A stretch of DNA of 64,000 nucleotides from Guptibacillus hwajinpoensis (GCF_020524165.1 NZ_JAIVKU010000006.1:124001-188000); one strand, 5' to 3'; shown: positions 25,683 through 34,721, counted from the first letter of the stretch. The notes: generated by a model from the letters alone, not told the origin. Made by a program: numbers and translations.

Positions 25683-26846
25683 TTAATTTAGCGCGACACC
25701 GTTAGGAGAAGATGGAATTGTTAGAGGCTTGTCTAATGAATACCTTCCAATTTTGTCAAAACCCGTATTTTCAAAACGAATGGTTTCATAGTTGTATTGG
25801 GAAGCTACAAGCATTAATGCTTCAATTGTTTGCATGGCTTCTTCCTCCGATGCAAAAGTGCTTTCTTCTGTAAAGGTAATGGTTGCTTCTGATCCGTTTC
25901 CATCGAAAGAGTATATGGAAACTGTAGCTGGAATGGATGGGGTGAGAGAAGGAGTGTTCGGATCACCGTTTTTCATAAGAGAGAGAGCCATATCCATCTC
26001 AGCCCCTTCTTCACCTTGAAGGGCCGGTCCATTTACGAGAAAATGCGTCCCAGTACTTGACTCATAAAGATAAAAAGGGGTCGGCTTCTTATTTACTAAA
26101 GGATCAGCTTCACCAAAATTCCCCAGTGTGTACCCTTCTTTTCCATTCGTTTGCCAGCTAATTTGGTCCGCCCCAAGGCTTTTTGCCAATTGCTGAACGC
26201 TATCGTTTATCATGATAGATTCTGTAGATGAAAGCCCATCACCAGGTTCTGAAAAGTTGACGACAAGCGTTGGATTTTCACTCGTAGTGATAAAATCAAA
26301 TGTAGCTTCGCTTATTGGTGAGTGTTCAAGTGCATAATCGGAAGCAGGAAAGTTCGTTAAGATGAAATCGATATTTTCTTGTGTACTTTTGCTTTTATCT
26401 AATGAAAAGGAAAGCGGTACAAGTAGCATGCTCTCTGGATCAGGGTACGAAATGACTACACTTGTTCCTTCAGATTGTTGAAATGCTGGGATGTAGTTAT
26501 GAAACACAGTCGGCTCTTCAGCAGGTGCTAAAGTTGCATGTTCTGCTTTTGAATCATTTCCACTAATCGAAGGAGTAGCACTTGTTTCTTCTGAATCAGA
26601 TTGGGTGATCGCTATATTCGTAGCTTCGTTATTTTGGTTGAAGAGGCCAGGCGTAATGAGAACAGCTAGCAATAGAACAATAACAGCAGCGATCCCCGGG
26701 ATGATCCAGGGCGTTTTCTTTTTCGTTGATTTCAACATCTGTTCATTCCTTTTTTTCTCGATATTTTCATAAATCGTTTCTTTGCTTCTTTCATCTTTTA
26801 CAACGGGTAGCTTAGAAAGAAGGGATTTTGTACGATCGTTCATCAT
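25683..26846 (-). CDS. rsiX: Anti-sigma-X factor RsiX
   Basis: A 387-residue single-pass membrane protein encoded directly behind sigX. Residues 1-47 are cytosolic and would hold the sigma factor, 48-68 span the membrane, and the outside part has two regions of GerMN type, as in B. subtilis RsiX. The ATG overlaps the sigX stop by 4 nt, which ensures balanced synthesis. Confidence 0.87.
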   Translation of the reverse strand: MMNDRTKSLLSKLPVVKDERSKETIYENIEKKRNEQMLKSTKKKTPWIIPGIAAVIVLLLAVLITPGLFNQNNEATNIAITQSDSEETSATPSISGNDSKAEHATLAPAEEPTVFHNYIPAFQQSEGTSVVISYPDPESMLLVPLSFSLDKSKSTQENIDFILTNFPASDYALEHSPISEATFDFITTSENPTLVVNFSEPGDGLSSTESIMINDSVQQLAKSLGADQISWQTNGKEGYTLGNFGEADPLVNKKPTPFYLYESSTGTHFLVNGPALQGEEGAEMDMALSLMKNGDPNTPSLTPSIPATVSIYSFDGNGSEATITFTEESTFASEEEAMQTIEALMLVASQYNYETIRFENTGFDKIGRYSLDKPLTIPSSPNGVALN

Positions 26847-27376
26847 AAGACCCCCTTTAGTTGATGATTGGATGGATCATCGACAAGTTCTCTTAGGGCT
26901 TTAATCGCCCTGTGCTGAGTTGTTTTCACTTTACTAACACTCCAGTTTAGAATTTCGGCGGTTTCGTTTATGGAGAGTTCTTGAATATAGCGAAGAATAA
27001 GAACCTGCTGCTGATCAAGTGTACATTCTCTCAAACACTTATAAATGGTCTGCACTTCTTCCTTTTGAAGCAGAATTTCTTCAGGAAGAGGGGCATCATC
27101 TTTTGGCTGCTGTTTGTTAAAATCAAACTTGCTAAGCCATCTCGATGTTCTTCGGTTGTGCGTTCGTAAATAATCGATTGCGATATTTCTCGCAATGGCA
27201 AAGAGCCACGTCTTTTCATTGCTACGTTCCTCGTAGTTATTGTAAGAACGAAGCACATTAATATAGACTTCTTGAACGAGTTCTTCTGCAATGGCTCTGT
27301 TTTTTACCATATAGAATAAAAATTGAAATAAGTTCGTATGATAGTGGTCGTACAAGCGCTCAAATGTCTTATCCAT
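26843..27376 (-). CDS. sigX: ECF RNA polymerase sigma factor SigX
   Basis: A 177-residue ECF sigma factor. Region 2 covers about 5-75 with FQFLFYMVKNRAIAEELVQEVYINVLRSY, and region 4 about 115-170 with a helix-turn-helix ending SVSKVKTTQHRAIKALR, both closely like B. subtilis SigX. SigX controls envelope charge and antimicrobial-peptide resistance there. GGAGGGG before the ATG at 27376 rejects the GTG at 27382. A SigX-like promoter lies upstream. Confidence 0.9.
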   Translation of the reverse strand: MDKTFERLYDHYHTNLFQFLFYMVKNRAIAEELVQEVYINVLRSYNNYEERSNEKTWLFAIARNIAIDYLRTHNRRTSRWLSKFDFNKQQPKDDAPLPEEILLQKEEVQTIYKCLRECTLDQQQVLILRYIQELSINETAEILNWSVSKVKTTQHRAIKALRELVDDPSNHQLKGVL

Positions 27377-27404
27377 TCTCACCCCTCCTTCTTCTATAAA
27401 ACAA

Positions 27405-27431
27405 AACGAGTTATCTATTGAAAAGGTTACA
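27405..27431 (-). promoter_or_regulatory. Autoregulatory ECF promoter of sigX
   Basis: On the minus strand TGTAAC (27431-27426), 17 nt, CGTT (27408-27405). The -35 is the SigX class of B. subtilis, which reads its own operon. Confidence 0.65.
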
Positions 27432-27550
27432 GGAAGATGACAAAACGAGGGGGCATTTGTTCACAAATGATAGAAAAGTGGGATGACTTTTGAATTTTTC
27501 TCTTCTTCGATAAAATGGGATTTAGTTACCGCTTTAGAAAGGAGAATGTC

Positions 27551-28831
27551 ATGCAGTCATCGGTAAAGTCACATGATTCGTCCATTTTCTATGGATGGTA
27601 TATTGTCATAGTAGCAGCTATTGCGGTCTTTTTTTCAGGACCGGGACAAACTTACGGCGTTTCTGTTTTCATAGACTATTATATTCAAGAATTTGGATGG
27701 AGTCGATCGCTTGTTTCCGGTATTTATTCCACAGCGACATTAGCAGCAGGGCTTTTACTATTTATTGTTGGAAGATTAGTAGATAAATATGGTCAGCGCA
27801 GGATGATGCTAACGATAGGAGCGTTCCTTGCAGTTGCTTGCTTTTGGAACAGCTTTGTTGTTGGACCTGTTATGCTATTCATTGGCTTCTTTATGCTTCG
27901 GTTATTTGGGCAGGGTTCGATGACGCTTATACCAAACACGCTAGTCCCTCAATGGTTTATATTAAAGCGCGGCAGGGCCCTAAGTTTTATGGCGATTGGT
28001 GGATTCCTTAGTTCTGCTTCTTTCCCGCCGCTAAACACCTGGTTAATTTCCTCTTTCGGTTGGGAAAATGCTTGGAGAATTCTAGGTATTGCTCTTATTG
28101 TCGTTTTTTTACCTGTGGTTTATTTTATCGTGAAGAATAAGCCTGAAGATATTGGCCTTCTTCCTGATCATGCCGTTTCGAAAAAAAGGCTTGCAGAGCG
28201 CCGTGAAGAGAAACTAGAGGAAGAAGAAGAGGATGAGGAATTTGAGGTAAATTGGACTGTGAAGGAAGCCATGAGAACGAGGGCATTTTGGCTCATTCTT
28301 TTTTGTGTTAGTATCCCAGCTCTAGTGAATACTGGTTTAACGTTCCATTTATTTTCGATACTAGGAGAGCAAGGAGTGCCAGGCAGTACGGCTGCCATTA
28401 TCCTAAGTATTATGGCGATTGTCGGTTTTCCTGTAACAATGGTATCCGGGTTTATTCTTGAGCGTGTTCACGTACATATTGTACTTGGACTATCTTTTGT
28501 CGGACAAATCATGTTTCTTCTTCTTTTAACTCAAGTTCAAAGCTACTTGCTTGCGATTGTATTTGCCGTTCTTTGGGGAATCATCGGTGGAATTGAGCGA
28601 ATCACCCTAAATATTATTTGGCCAAACTATTTCGGAAGAGAACATCTCGGGAGTATAAAGGGAATTGCGACGACAACAATGGTTATTGGCTCAGCTTTTG
28701 GGCCGCTTCCGTTCGGAATTGCATTTGATCTTTTTGGAGGTTATACAGAAATTCTATTGATTATTCTCATCTTTCCTGTCCTAGGATCGGTTGCTGCGTT
28801 TCTGTCACCACCTCCACGAAAACAAGCCTAA
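27551..28831 (+). CDS. MFS transporter, monocarboxylate/oxalate-formate antiporter-like
   Basis: A 426-residue protein with about 12 membrane segments split by a charged loop near 200-235 (Glu-rich). The start FYGWYIVIVAAIAVFFSGPGQTYGVSVF and the motif GRLVDKYGQRR after segment 2 are typical of the OFA/monocarboxylate branch of the MFS. Substrate unknown. The frame opens at 27515; GAAAGGAG 6 nt before ATG 27551 supports the later start. Confidence 0.87.
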   Translation: MQSSVKSHDSSIFYGWYIVIVAAIAVFFSGPGQTYGVSVFIDYYIQEFGWSRSLVSGIYSTATLAAGLLLFIVGRLVDKYGQRRMMLTIGAFLAVACFWNSFVVGPVMLFIGFFMLRLFGQGSMTLIPNTLVPQWFILKRGRALSFMAIGGFLSSASFPPLNTWLISSFGWENAWRILGIALIVVFLPVVYFIVKNKPEDIGLLPDHAVSKKRLAERREEKLEEEEEDEEFEVNWTVKEAMRTRAFWLILFCVSIPALVNTGLTFHLFSILGEQGVPGSTAAIILSIMAIVGFPVTMVSGFILERVHVHIVLGLSFVGQIMFLLLLTQVQSYLLAIVFAVLWGIIGGIERITLNIIWPNYFGREHLGSIKGIATTTMVIGSAFGPLPFGIAFDLFGGYTEILLIILIFPVLGSVAAFLSPPPRKQA

Positions 28832-28833
28832 CA

Positions 28834-28866
28834 AAGCGCTTCTTCTGTCGTTCGGAAGGAGCGCTT
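28834..28866. terminator. Hairpin between convergent MFS and GNAT genes
   Basis: AAGCGCT-CTT and AAG-AGCGCTT form the stem; the flanks are weakly T rich. Confidence 0.6.
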
Positions 28867-29404
28867 ACTTGTTTAGGAGCGAATAAACCACTACATCATA
28901 ATAATGCCTATGCATATAAATATGATCATGAAAATGCCCTTCTTTATGAAAACCTAATTGTTCAAGCCGTTTTACTGCTGAACGGTTATCTTCAATCGTT
29001 TGGGCATAAATTTTATGAAGTTTCATTTGTTGAAAACCATAATCAATAATGGCTTTTGCCGCTTCAACCCCATATCCTCCGCTCCAGTAATTTTTAGATA
29101 GGATAGCGCCAATCTCTGCTTTTGAAGACGTACGATCCCAGTTTTGAAAACCTGCTGTACCGATTAATTCTCCTGAACTCTTTAAGCGAATTCCAAATCG
29201 AATCGTGTGTGTCAATAAGATGGAGGAGGGGTCTTTGTAAGCTCGAATGTAGTGAAGCGCCTGGGTTTTTGTTTTCATTACTTTCCCGCCATCATAATAC
29301 GTAACATTTGGATCCGAAAAAATTGAGAAAAGAGAGTTTTGATCTTCTTCCTTTAGAGAAGTAAGGATAAGCCGCTTTGTTTCTATGGTAGGAAAGTCTT
29401 TCAA
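28865..29404 (-). CDS. GNAT acetyltransferase, RimJ/RimL type
   Basis: A 179-residue paralogue of the enzyme at 6050-6589: it opens ETKRLILTSL, shares SGELIGT-GFxNW near residue 80, and has the acetyl-CoA loop ILSKNYWSGGYGVEAAK near 105. Substrate unknown. The only start consistent with the family N-terminus is TTG at 29404, preceded by AGGATGGTGA. Confidence 0.84.
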   Translation of the reverse strand: MKDFPTIETKRLILTSLKEEDQNSLFSIFSDPNVTYYDGGKVMKTKTQALHYIRAYKDPSSILLTHTIRFGIRLKSSGELIGTAGFQNWDRTSSKAEIGAILSKNYWSGGYGVEAAKAIIDYGFQQMKLHKIYAQTIEDNRSAVKRLEQLGFHKEGHFHDHIYMHRHYYDVVVYSLLNK

Positions 29405-29489
29405 TCACTTCACCATCCTTTTACCCTTACCATATGTTCTAGATCGAAAGGGTAGAGGGCGGATATCCCATAGAATAGCCCGAATTCAA

Positions 29490-30371
29490 TTAGGAGGTGT
29501 TTCCGACACGAATCGTAATGAAATTCTTGAGAAGTTCATTACGATTCTTCTCATATTCTTCAGGGGAGAGTGTTGAGCGTTCTAGACCATTGTCAAAAAG
29601 TAAAATTGAGTTTTCTGAAATCGATCGAGTAAACGAGTACTGATATAAATAAGAAAAACCGGGTCTTGTGGCTGGAAGCATTAAGTATGGCATTCTCGTT
29701 GCTCCTGGTCTTCGTCGCATGGCAAGCGCCTCTATCATTCCTTCAATTGTTCGAAAACCTAGGCCGTGGCCGAAAAAAGTACCATCTCCCAAGTCAACGA
29801 TGTTTTCTCCCTGCCATTCAGGTGTAAGAGGATTTACATCAGGATTCTTTACATAACGAATATCTCCAGGAAGATAGTCAGGTGGAATGTTATGCACAAT
29901 TTGTAAATCTTGATCGAATTTCCATCCCCACAAACGCATATTGGCAAATAATTGATTGAATTTGGGAGCTGGCAACATTTTCACAGCAGCATGATAGAGG
30001 ATAATGATCATCGCCGTAGCACACTCAAAGGCGTACATCGGTCCGTTCCGATAAATATCCAAAATCGCTTCTGAAGCAGGTACACCGCTTTTAAGTTGAA
30101 ACGCACCGTCTGGTAAGAGATGCCAAAACATTGGATTACACCGAGAACGATAAAAATCAGCAAATTGAGCCCCGCTGTAGTAAAGCTCACGTGAACTACT
30201 CGTTATGGATACGCGAAATCGGATTTCAAACAATAAAGCATCGATGGACCTGAAGGCATACGTATAAGAACTCATGAACATGACGTCGAGAATGGTTAAT
30301 TCAAGTGGGCTGTGTATTCCAGCATTAACAATAATTTCTTTACTCGCACTGCTACCTGCTATTGTTATCAT
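29490..30371 (-). CDS. tgl: Protein-glutamine gamma-glutamyltransferase (spore-type transglutaminase)
   Basis: A 293-residue enzyme that links Gln and Lys side chains, known from cross-linking of spore coat proteins such as GerQ. The catalytic Cys117 sits in RNGPMYAFECATAM, and WQGENIVDLG with GHGLGFRT near 208 supplies the other active-site region. It is about 45 residues longer than B. subtilis Tgl (245), mostly at the C-terminus. Its first 20 nt overlap the end of the gene at 30352, so the two are co-translated. Confidence 0.92.
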   Translation of the reverse strand: MITIAGSSASKEIIVNAGIHSPLELTILDVMFMSSYTYAFRSIDALLFEIRFRVSITSSSRELYYSGAQFADFYRSRCNPMFWHLLPDGAFQLKSGVPASEAILDIYRNGPMYAFECATAMIIILYHAAVKMLPAPKFNQLFANMRLWGWKFDQDLQIVHNIPPDYLPGDIRYVKNPDVNPLTPEWQGENIVDLGDGTFFGHGLGFRTIEGMIEALAMRRRPGATRMPYLMLPATRPGFSYLYQYSFTRSISENSILLFDNGLERSTLSPEEYEKNRNELLKNFITIRVGNTS

Positions 30372-31299
30372 GCTGAACCTCCTCCATGAACATTAACTGG
30401 GCACTCAGGGGGCGATTCATCCACTCGATCCATTCACTACGTGACCTCATTCGAATTCTGTACGAAAGATTAGCTAATTGTTCTTTTTCATGTTCAGATA
30501 GGGATTGAAATCCATGTTCCCTTAAGGGAACATTTTCTATAAAAGAGAAGCTTTCCCGATACTTTGTATCGTGATCGACAATGTATGGTGTGAGCTCAGC
30601 AGTTAACTCATAGCTATTTTCATTATGAAGAAGATATGGAAGGTTTTCTTCATACCAACTTCTAAAGTAGACGTAGGGGTCATCGCTTTGGTCTAAACCA
30701 GAAATAAAGTGGAGAAGCTCCCTTGCAAATGCAACTTCTTCTTCATGAGGCGATAATAGTTTTTCACCAATTGGAAGAAGACTTGAAATGTTTTGAGAGG
30801 AAAAATAAGCCCAAGTAACATAGTGAGTCGAGTGGCCAGCACGTCTTCGCTTGAAAAGTAAATTTGAAACAAGGGAAAGATCATCGGGGTGTTGATAAAT
30901 TGTTGTCAGTAACCCAGCGGCACGATCAATCACTAAGCGAAAACGGGTATTTAATTTCTCGTCAGATCCTGTTTCTACCATCCATCTGAGGACAGAATGG
31001 ATGTATTGTGGAAGATCACAGATGGAATATGGGAATGGAGCTGCTGGTGCGCGCTCTTTTGCAAGAATATCCTTTTGAATTGATAAAGCAATTTTGTTTC
31101 GATCTGATAAGTGTTTGGCCATGTGATGCTCTCTTATGAAAGATGAGAGGACATATAAGGTCGGATACGTAAGCGTTTCTTCATTTAAGAGAGAGGTTGC
31201 TACTTTTCTATCGTGATCAATAAGCTCCCTCATATATTGCTCCAGACGTTTAATGCCTTCTGTTTTACGGATGATTTCAAGTGAGACAGAGCGTTTCAA
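30352..31299 (-). CDS. Unknown protein encoded upstream of and overlapping tgl
   Basis: A 315-residue soluble protein, mostly helical, with many His and Arg and no signal or membrane segment. No family recognised. AAGGAGGC lies 6 nt before a TTG start. It overlaps tgl by 20 nt, so a joint role in spore coat cross-linking is inferred, for example as substrate-presenting or controlling partner. Confidence 0.65.
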   Translation of the reverse strand: MKRSVSLEIIRKTEGIKRLEQYMRELIDHDRKVATSLLNEETLTYPTLYVLSSFIREHHMAKHLSDRNKIALSIQKDILAKERAPAAPFPYSICDLPQYIHSVLRWMVETGSDEKLNTRFRLVIDRAAGLLTTIYQHPDDLSLVSNLLFKRRRAGHSTHYVTWAYFSSQNISSLLPIGEKLLSPHEEEVAFARELLHFISGLDQSDDPYVYFRSWYEENLPYLLHNENSYELTAELTPYIVDHDTKYRESFSFIENVPLREHGFQSLSEHEKEQLANLSYRIRMRSRSEWIEWMNRPLSAQLMFMEEVQHDNNSR

Positions 31300-31448
31300 C
31301 GTGTTGCCTCCTTTCGAAAATGCACTGTTACAAGCTTATTCGAAAGAAGGGCACTTCATCACATATATTCAAGTTTCCGATTTTTATGAAACCTTTGGCT
31401 AGTCATCCCGTCTTAAAGGTAGATGCTCGTCATGAAAGGAGTAAATAT

Positions 31449-32306
31449 ATGAGGAATAAGGCTGTGCGCATTGGCTTTCAATTTATCGCTGCGTTCTTTG
31501 GTGTGTTGTTACTTGGATCCTTACCAGGACTATTTACTGGAATGAGGTTGGACCCTGGGGGTTACATGAAAAGACTACAAAGTACGATTGAACAAATCAT
31601 TCATTTTCAACAGTTAACGTTTCGTTCAGGAAATGAGAGTTATCAACTTTTTCCTAGTATTTTAGATTATCTTACCTATTCTATTGTGATTTTGTTCAGC
31701 GCTTTACTTCTTGCTTTTTTTGTTGCATTTCTATTTACATATCTCACTTATCGTTCTCCCAAGTTCATTCAAAAATGGTTCAAAAGAGTCGCTTTTATGA
31801 CAGAATCCTTTCCAGATGTCTTTGTGCTCGCACTTGTTCAGATCGGTGTGATTTGGTTTTACAAAAAAACAGATTTCCTATTGATGGATGTTGCAGCATT
31901 TGAACGCATTTATACGATGCCGATTCTCATTCTCTCTATTTTACCTGCCTTGTTATTGTATAGGATTATGCTACATGTTCTAGAGGAGGAAGTGGAGAAA
32001 CCATATGTTGAACTTGCAAGAACAAAAGGGGTAGATTCAACAAAAATATTTTTAGTCCATGTTTTTCGAAATACAATTTTATCAATCTATTTCCATTCGC
32101 GATCAATTGTTTGGTTTGCACTATCGAATCTTTTTATCATGGAATATGTGTTTAACCTTAATGGATTGATCCGTTTTATGTATGAGCATCCTACACCGGA
32201 AATCTTTACAGTAAGCGCACTCTTGCTTTTTATTCCAATATTTATTTTTTTAACAATTTATCAGCTTGTAGCGGAGCAGGCCGCTAAGGAAGAAGCCTTA
32301 CTATAG
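31449..32306 (+). CDS. ABC transporter permease, OppB/DppB type
   Basis: A 285-residue membrane protein with about six hydrophobic segments (10-30, 75-105, 120-145, 155-180, 220-240, 255-280). The EAA-like loop ELARTKGVDSTKIFLVHVFRN near residue 195 contacts an ATPase in binding-protein-dependent peptide transporters. The frame is open from 31281, but GAAAGGAG before ATG 31449 sets the start. The second permease follows after 20 nt. No ATPase or binding protein is next to it. Confidence 0.8.
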   Translation: MRNKAVRIGFQFIAAFFGVLLLGSLPGLFTGMRLDPGGYMKRLQSTIEQIIHFQQLTFRSGNESYQLFPSILDYLTYSIVILFSALLLAFFVAFLFTYLTYRSPKFIQKWFKRVAFMTESFPDVFVLALVQIGVIWFYKKTDFLLMDVAAFERIYTMPILILSILPALLLYRIMLHVLEEEVEKPYVELARTKGVDSTKIFLVHVFRNTILSIYFHSRSIVWFALSNLFIMEYVFNLNGLIRFMYEHPTPEIFTVSALLLFIPIFIFLTIYQLVAEQAAKEEALL

Positions 32307-32326
32307 GTGAAAAGGAGGAGAAAATC

Positions 32327-33370
32327 GTGAAAAGTGCGCTGAAAAATCCAATGCTTGTGATAGGAACAGCCATTATTGCTCTTCTACTTGGGAGCAGTTT
32401 GTATTATTTCTTCGTTTATCAAGATGTTGTGCCACAAACGTCTATGCTTTATGATCAAGACGGAAACTTAGTTGACCGTTCCCCATTTACGCCATTGCAG
32501 GTTCCTCCATTTGGTACAGATAAGTATGGTTATCATCTACTAGATCAGATCATCATTGGGGCAAAGTATACAATCGGCATTGCTTTTCTAGTAGCATCAA
32601 TGAGAATGGCGCTCTCGTTTGTTGCAGGCGCTATCGGTGGGACTTATTTTCGGAGAACGTTAAGAAGCACATCAGGATTCGTAGATGCTATGCAGTACAT
32701 ACCTATCTCCCTGCTTTGTTACTTTATTCTTAGCGGGGTTTTAATGGAAAACGGTATGGAAGGGACTTTCCAATTTTCATACCTTGAACGCATTGTCTTT
32801 GAAATTGTTATTTTAACTGCGGTTGCGATTCCGACCACAACAACGTTAATATCGAATGAAACAAATGCCATTTGGGGAAAAGGATTTATTGAGGGAGCCA
32901 AAACGTTAGGCGGCTCTAAAGTGCATATTTTAACTAAACACATCTTGCCTCATCTTGGACCGCGGATGGTGATCATTTTCCTACAGCAAATAATTAATGT
33001 GCTCATTCTCTTACTGCATCTAGGCTTATTGAAATTGTTTTTCGGTGGAACTTTCTTTAATCCAGATCCGATCTTAGGAGATGAATACCGTTCTGTATCA
33101 TCTGAATGGTCAGGGTTAATCGGCTCTACCTTTCAGTTTCTACCATACAATTCGTGGATCCCTCTCGTTCCTATATTGTTTTTTGTCCTTGTTATTTTTA
33201 GTGTGAACTTAATGCTAGAAGGATTTAAGCAATTAACTGAAAAGCAGACAATGAAACGTTCAACAGTTAATAAACGAACTGAAAAGAATAAAAGAGAAAT
33301 CGATTCGAGCGCATTTTATTTCCTAGGAAGATCTGAACAGGCAGAAGAACGAAAAACAGCCAGCAGGTAG
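32327..33370 (+). CDS. ABC transporter permease, OppC/DppC type
   Basis: A 347-residue permease partner of the preceding gene. It has one N-terminal membrane segment (8-28), an outside loop with VPPFGTDKYGYHLLDQIIIGAKYT near residue 60 (the OppC signature), further segments to about 305, and an EAA loop FIEGAKTLGGSKVHILTKHILP near 185. The hydrophilic 45-residue tail is unusual. Start GTG 32327 has AAGGAGG ahead. Confidence 0.8.
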   Translation: MKSALKNPMLVIGTAIIALLLGSSLYYFFVYQDVVPQTSMLYDQDGNLVDRSPFTPLQVPPFGTDKYGYHLLDQIIIGAKYTIGIAFLVASMRMALSFVAGAIGGTYFRRTLRSTSGFVDAMQYIPISLLCYFILSGVLMENGMEGTFQFSYLERIVFEIVILTAVAIPTTTTLISNETNAIWGKGFIEGAKTLGGSKVHILTKHILPHLGPRMVIIFLQQIINVLILLLHLGLLKLFFGGTFFNPDPILGDEYRSVSSEWSGLIGSTFQFLPYNSWIPLVPILFFVLVIFSVNLMLEGFKQLTEKQTMKRSTVNKRTEKNKREIDSSAFYFLGRSEQAEERKTASR

Positions 33371-33409
33371 TATTAGCTTCTTATCTATACTGAGGAAACA
33401 GTTAATATT

Positions 33410-33450
33410 CAAAAAGGAAAAGCACAATACTATGCGCTTTTCCTTTTTTT
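33410..33450 (+). terminator. Terminator of the permease pair
   Basis: AAAAAGGAAAAGC pairs with GCTTTTCCTTTTT. Confidence 0.88.
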
Positions 33451-33464
33451 GATGATTTATTTGC

Positions 33465-34103
33465 TTAGGAGGACGAGTACCATTGAATCTTGTTATCCTT
33501 CTTGCTTTTTGAGCCTTTTAGATAAAAGGATTCGTCTACTTCATCAAAATAAGCCATAGTAGGATAATCGCTGTCTCCTTTTAGTGTCAGTTCTACATTA
33601 TAGTAGTTCCAAAGGTCATTGGTATTGTTGTTATCCGTTTGATACAGATGGGAGAGTACAGCTAAATATTCTGTTGCCACCTCCTTCATCTTCTGCTCGG
33701 ATAGTGTCTCCGAAACCATAAGATCGAGATAAACAGTGGAATCCTTTGAAAAATAAGTAACATCGATAATTTCCAAATCACGGTGAGCAATTTCAGAAGC
33801 GCGCTTCATATACGCAGCACTAACATAGGGAGCATTCTTTTCAAGGAGTGAAGCCTCTTGTATTTTAGGTGCGTCCAAGGGAACACCGGTAACAGACAAG
33901 GTGGTAATGATAAATAAAGCGATACAGGCGACTATACCAATCCACTCTAGCGTTAAATTTCGCTTTTTCTTATTTTTACTGTAATGGGCAAGCAGGATGT
34001 TCTCAAGCATTCGTTCTTTTTTTCGACTCGTAAAGTGTTGTTTATGAAATAAAGCTTCTTTTACTCTTGTTTTTAAATGGTTGTCCTCCATCTTTGTATT
34101 CAC
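33465..34103 (-). CDS. Probable anti-sigma factor for the second ECF sigma
   Basis: A 212-residue protein with one membrane segment at about 53-72, a basic cytosolic N-terminal part and an outside domain of unknown type. The ATG overlaps the sigma gene stop by 4 nt, the arrangement of ECF sigma/anti-sigma pairs. No known anti-sigma domain is evident, so the call rests on context and topology. Confidence 0.62.
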   Translation of the reverse strand: MNTKMEDNHLKTRVKEALFHKQHFTSRKKERMLENILLAHYSKNKKKRNLTLEWIGIVACIALFIITTLSVTGVPLDAPKIQEASLLEKNAPYVSAAYMKRASEIAHRDLEIIDVTYFSKDSTVYLDLMVSETLSEQKMKEVATEYLAVLSHLYQTDNNNTNDLWNYYNVELTLKGDSDYPTMAYFDEVDESFYLKGSKSKKDNKIQWYSSS

Positions 34104-34663
34104 TCCCTTTCTTTGTTCAGACTTAATTCAAGAAGACGACGCGCACGATGTAGTCTCGATTTGATCGTTGCCTCTTTTGTATCAAGGAGTGAACCAATCT
34201 CTCTTATCGATAAATCTTCATGGTAGTACAGAATAAAGGTTTCTCGGTATTTTAAAGGAAGTTGGAAAATGGCTGTTCGTAGCTTAATGGATTCTTCATT
34301 TTTTACAACTGTAAGTTCGGGAGAGGCGGTGTGATGTTTGATAAATTGCATCATCCGATTCGTCAGGATGATATTACGAAAAGACCAGCTTCGAACATGA
34401 TCATGACATCGATTAATTGCGATGCGATAGAGCCAGTTTTTTAACGAAGCTTCTCCCCTAAAAGTATGAAGCTTTAGAAAGCAAGCAAGAAAAACTTCCT
34501 GTACAATGTCCTCCGCTTTTCCCCAATCTTTCGCATATGTATAAGCGAGCCTTACTAAGGATTCACCGTATGTTTCCATTAATTCTTCGATTAATTCCGT
34601 TTTTTGAACAGTTGTATAGTTGCTAAAATCGAATCTAAAGTCATCCTGGGAGTTTTCGTTCAT
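34100..34663 (-). CDS. ECF RNA polymerase sigma factor
   Basis: A 187-residue ECF sigma factor: region 2 with LVRLAYTYAKDWGKAEDIVQEVFLACF near residue 38 and region 4 with LPLKYRETFILYYHEDLSIREIG near 130 and KSRLHRARRLLE at the end. The open frame reaches 34729 but would include its own promoter; AAAGGATG before ATG 34663 fixes the start. Targets unknown apart from the probable autoregulation. Confidence 0.88.
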   Translation of the reverse strand: MNENSQDDFRFDFSNYTTVQKTELIEELMETYGESLVRLAYTYAKDWGKAEDIVQEVFLACFLKLHTFRGEASLKNWLYRIAINRCHDHVRSWSFRNIILTNRMMQFIKHHTASPELTVVKNEESIKLRTAIFQLPLKYRETFILYYHEDLSIREIGSLLDTKEATIKSRLHRARRLLELSLNKERE

Positions 34664-34695
34664 ACAATCATCCTTTGAGAAGCGTTTACTATAGA

Positions 34696-34721
34696 GACGA
34701 ATCTGAAGATGAAAGGTTGCA
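34696..34721 (-). promoter_or_regulatory. ECF-type promoter of the second sigma operon
   Basis: On the minus strand TGCAAC (34721-34716), 16 nt, CGTC (34699-34696), a SigM-like pattern; probably autoregulatory. Confidence 0.55.
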
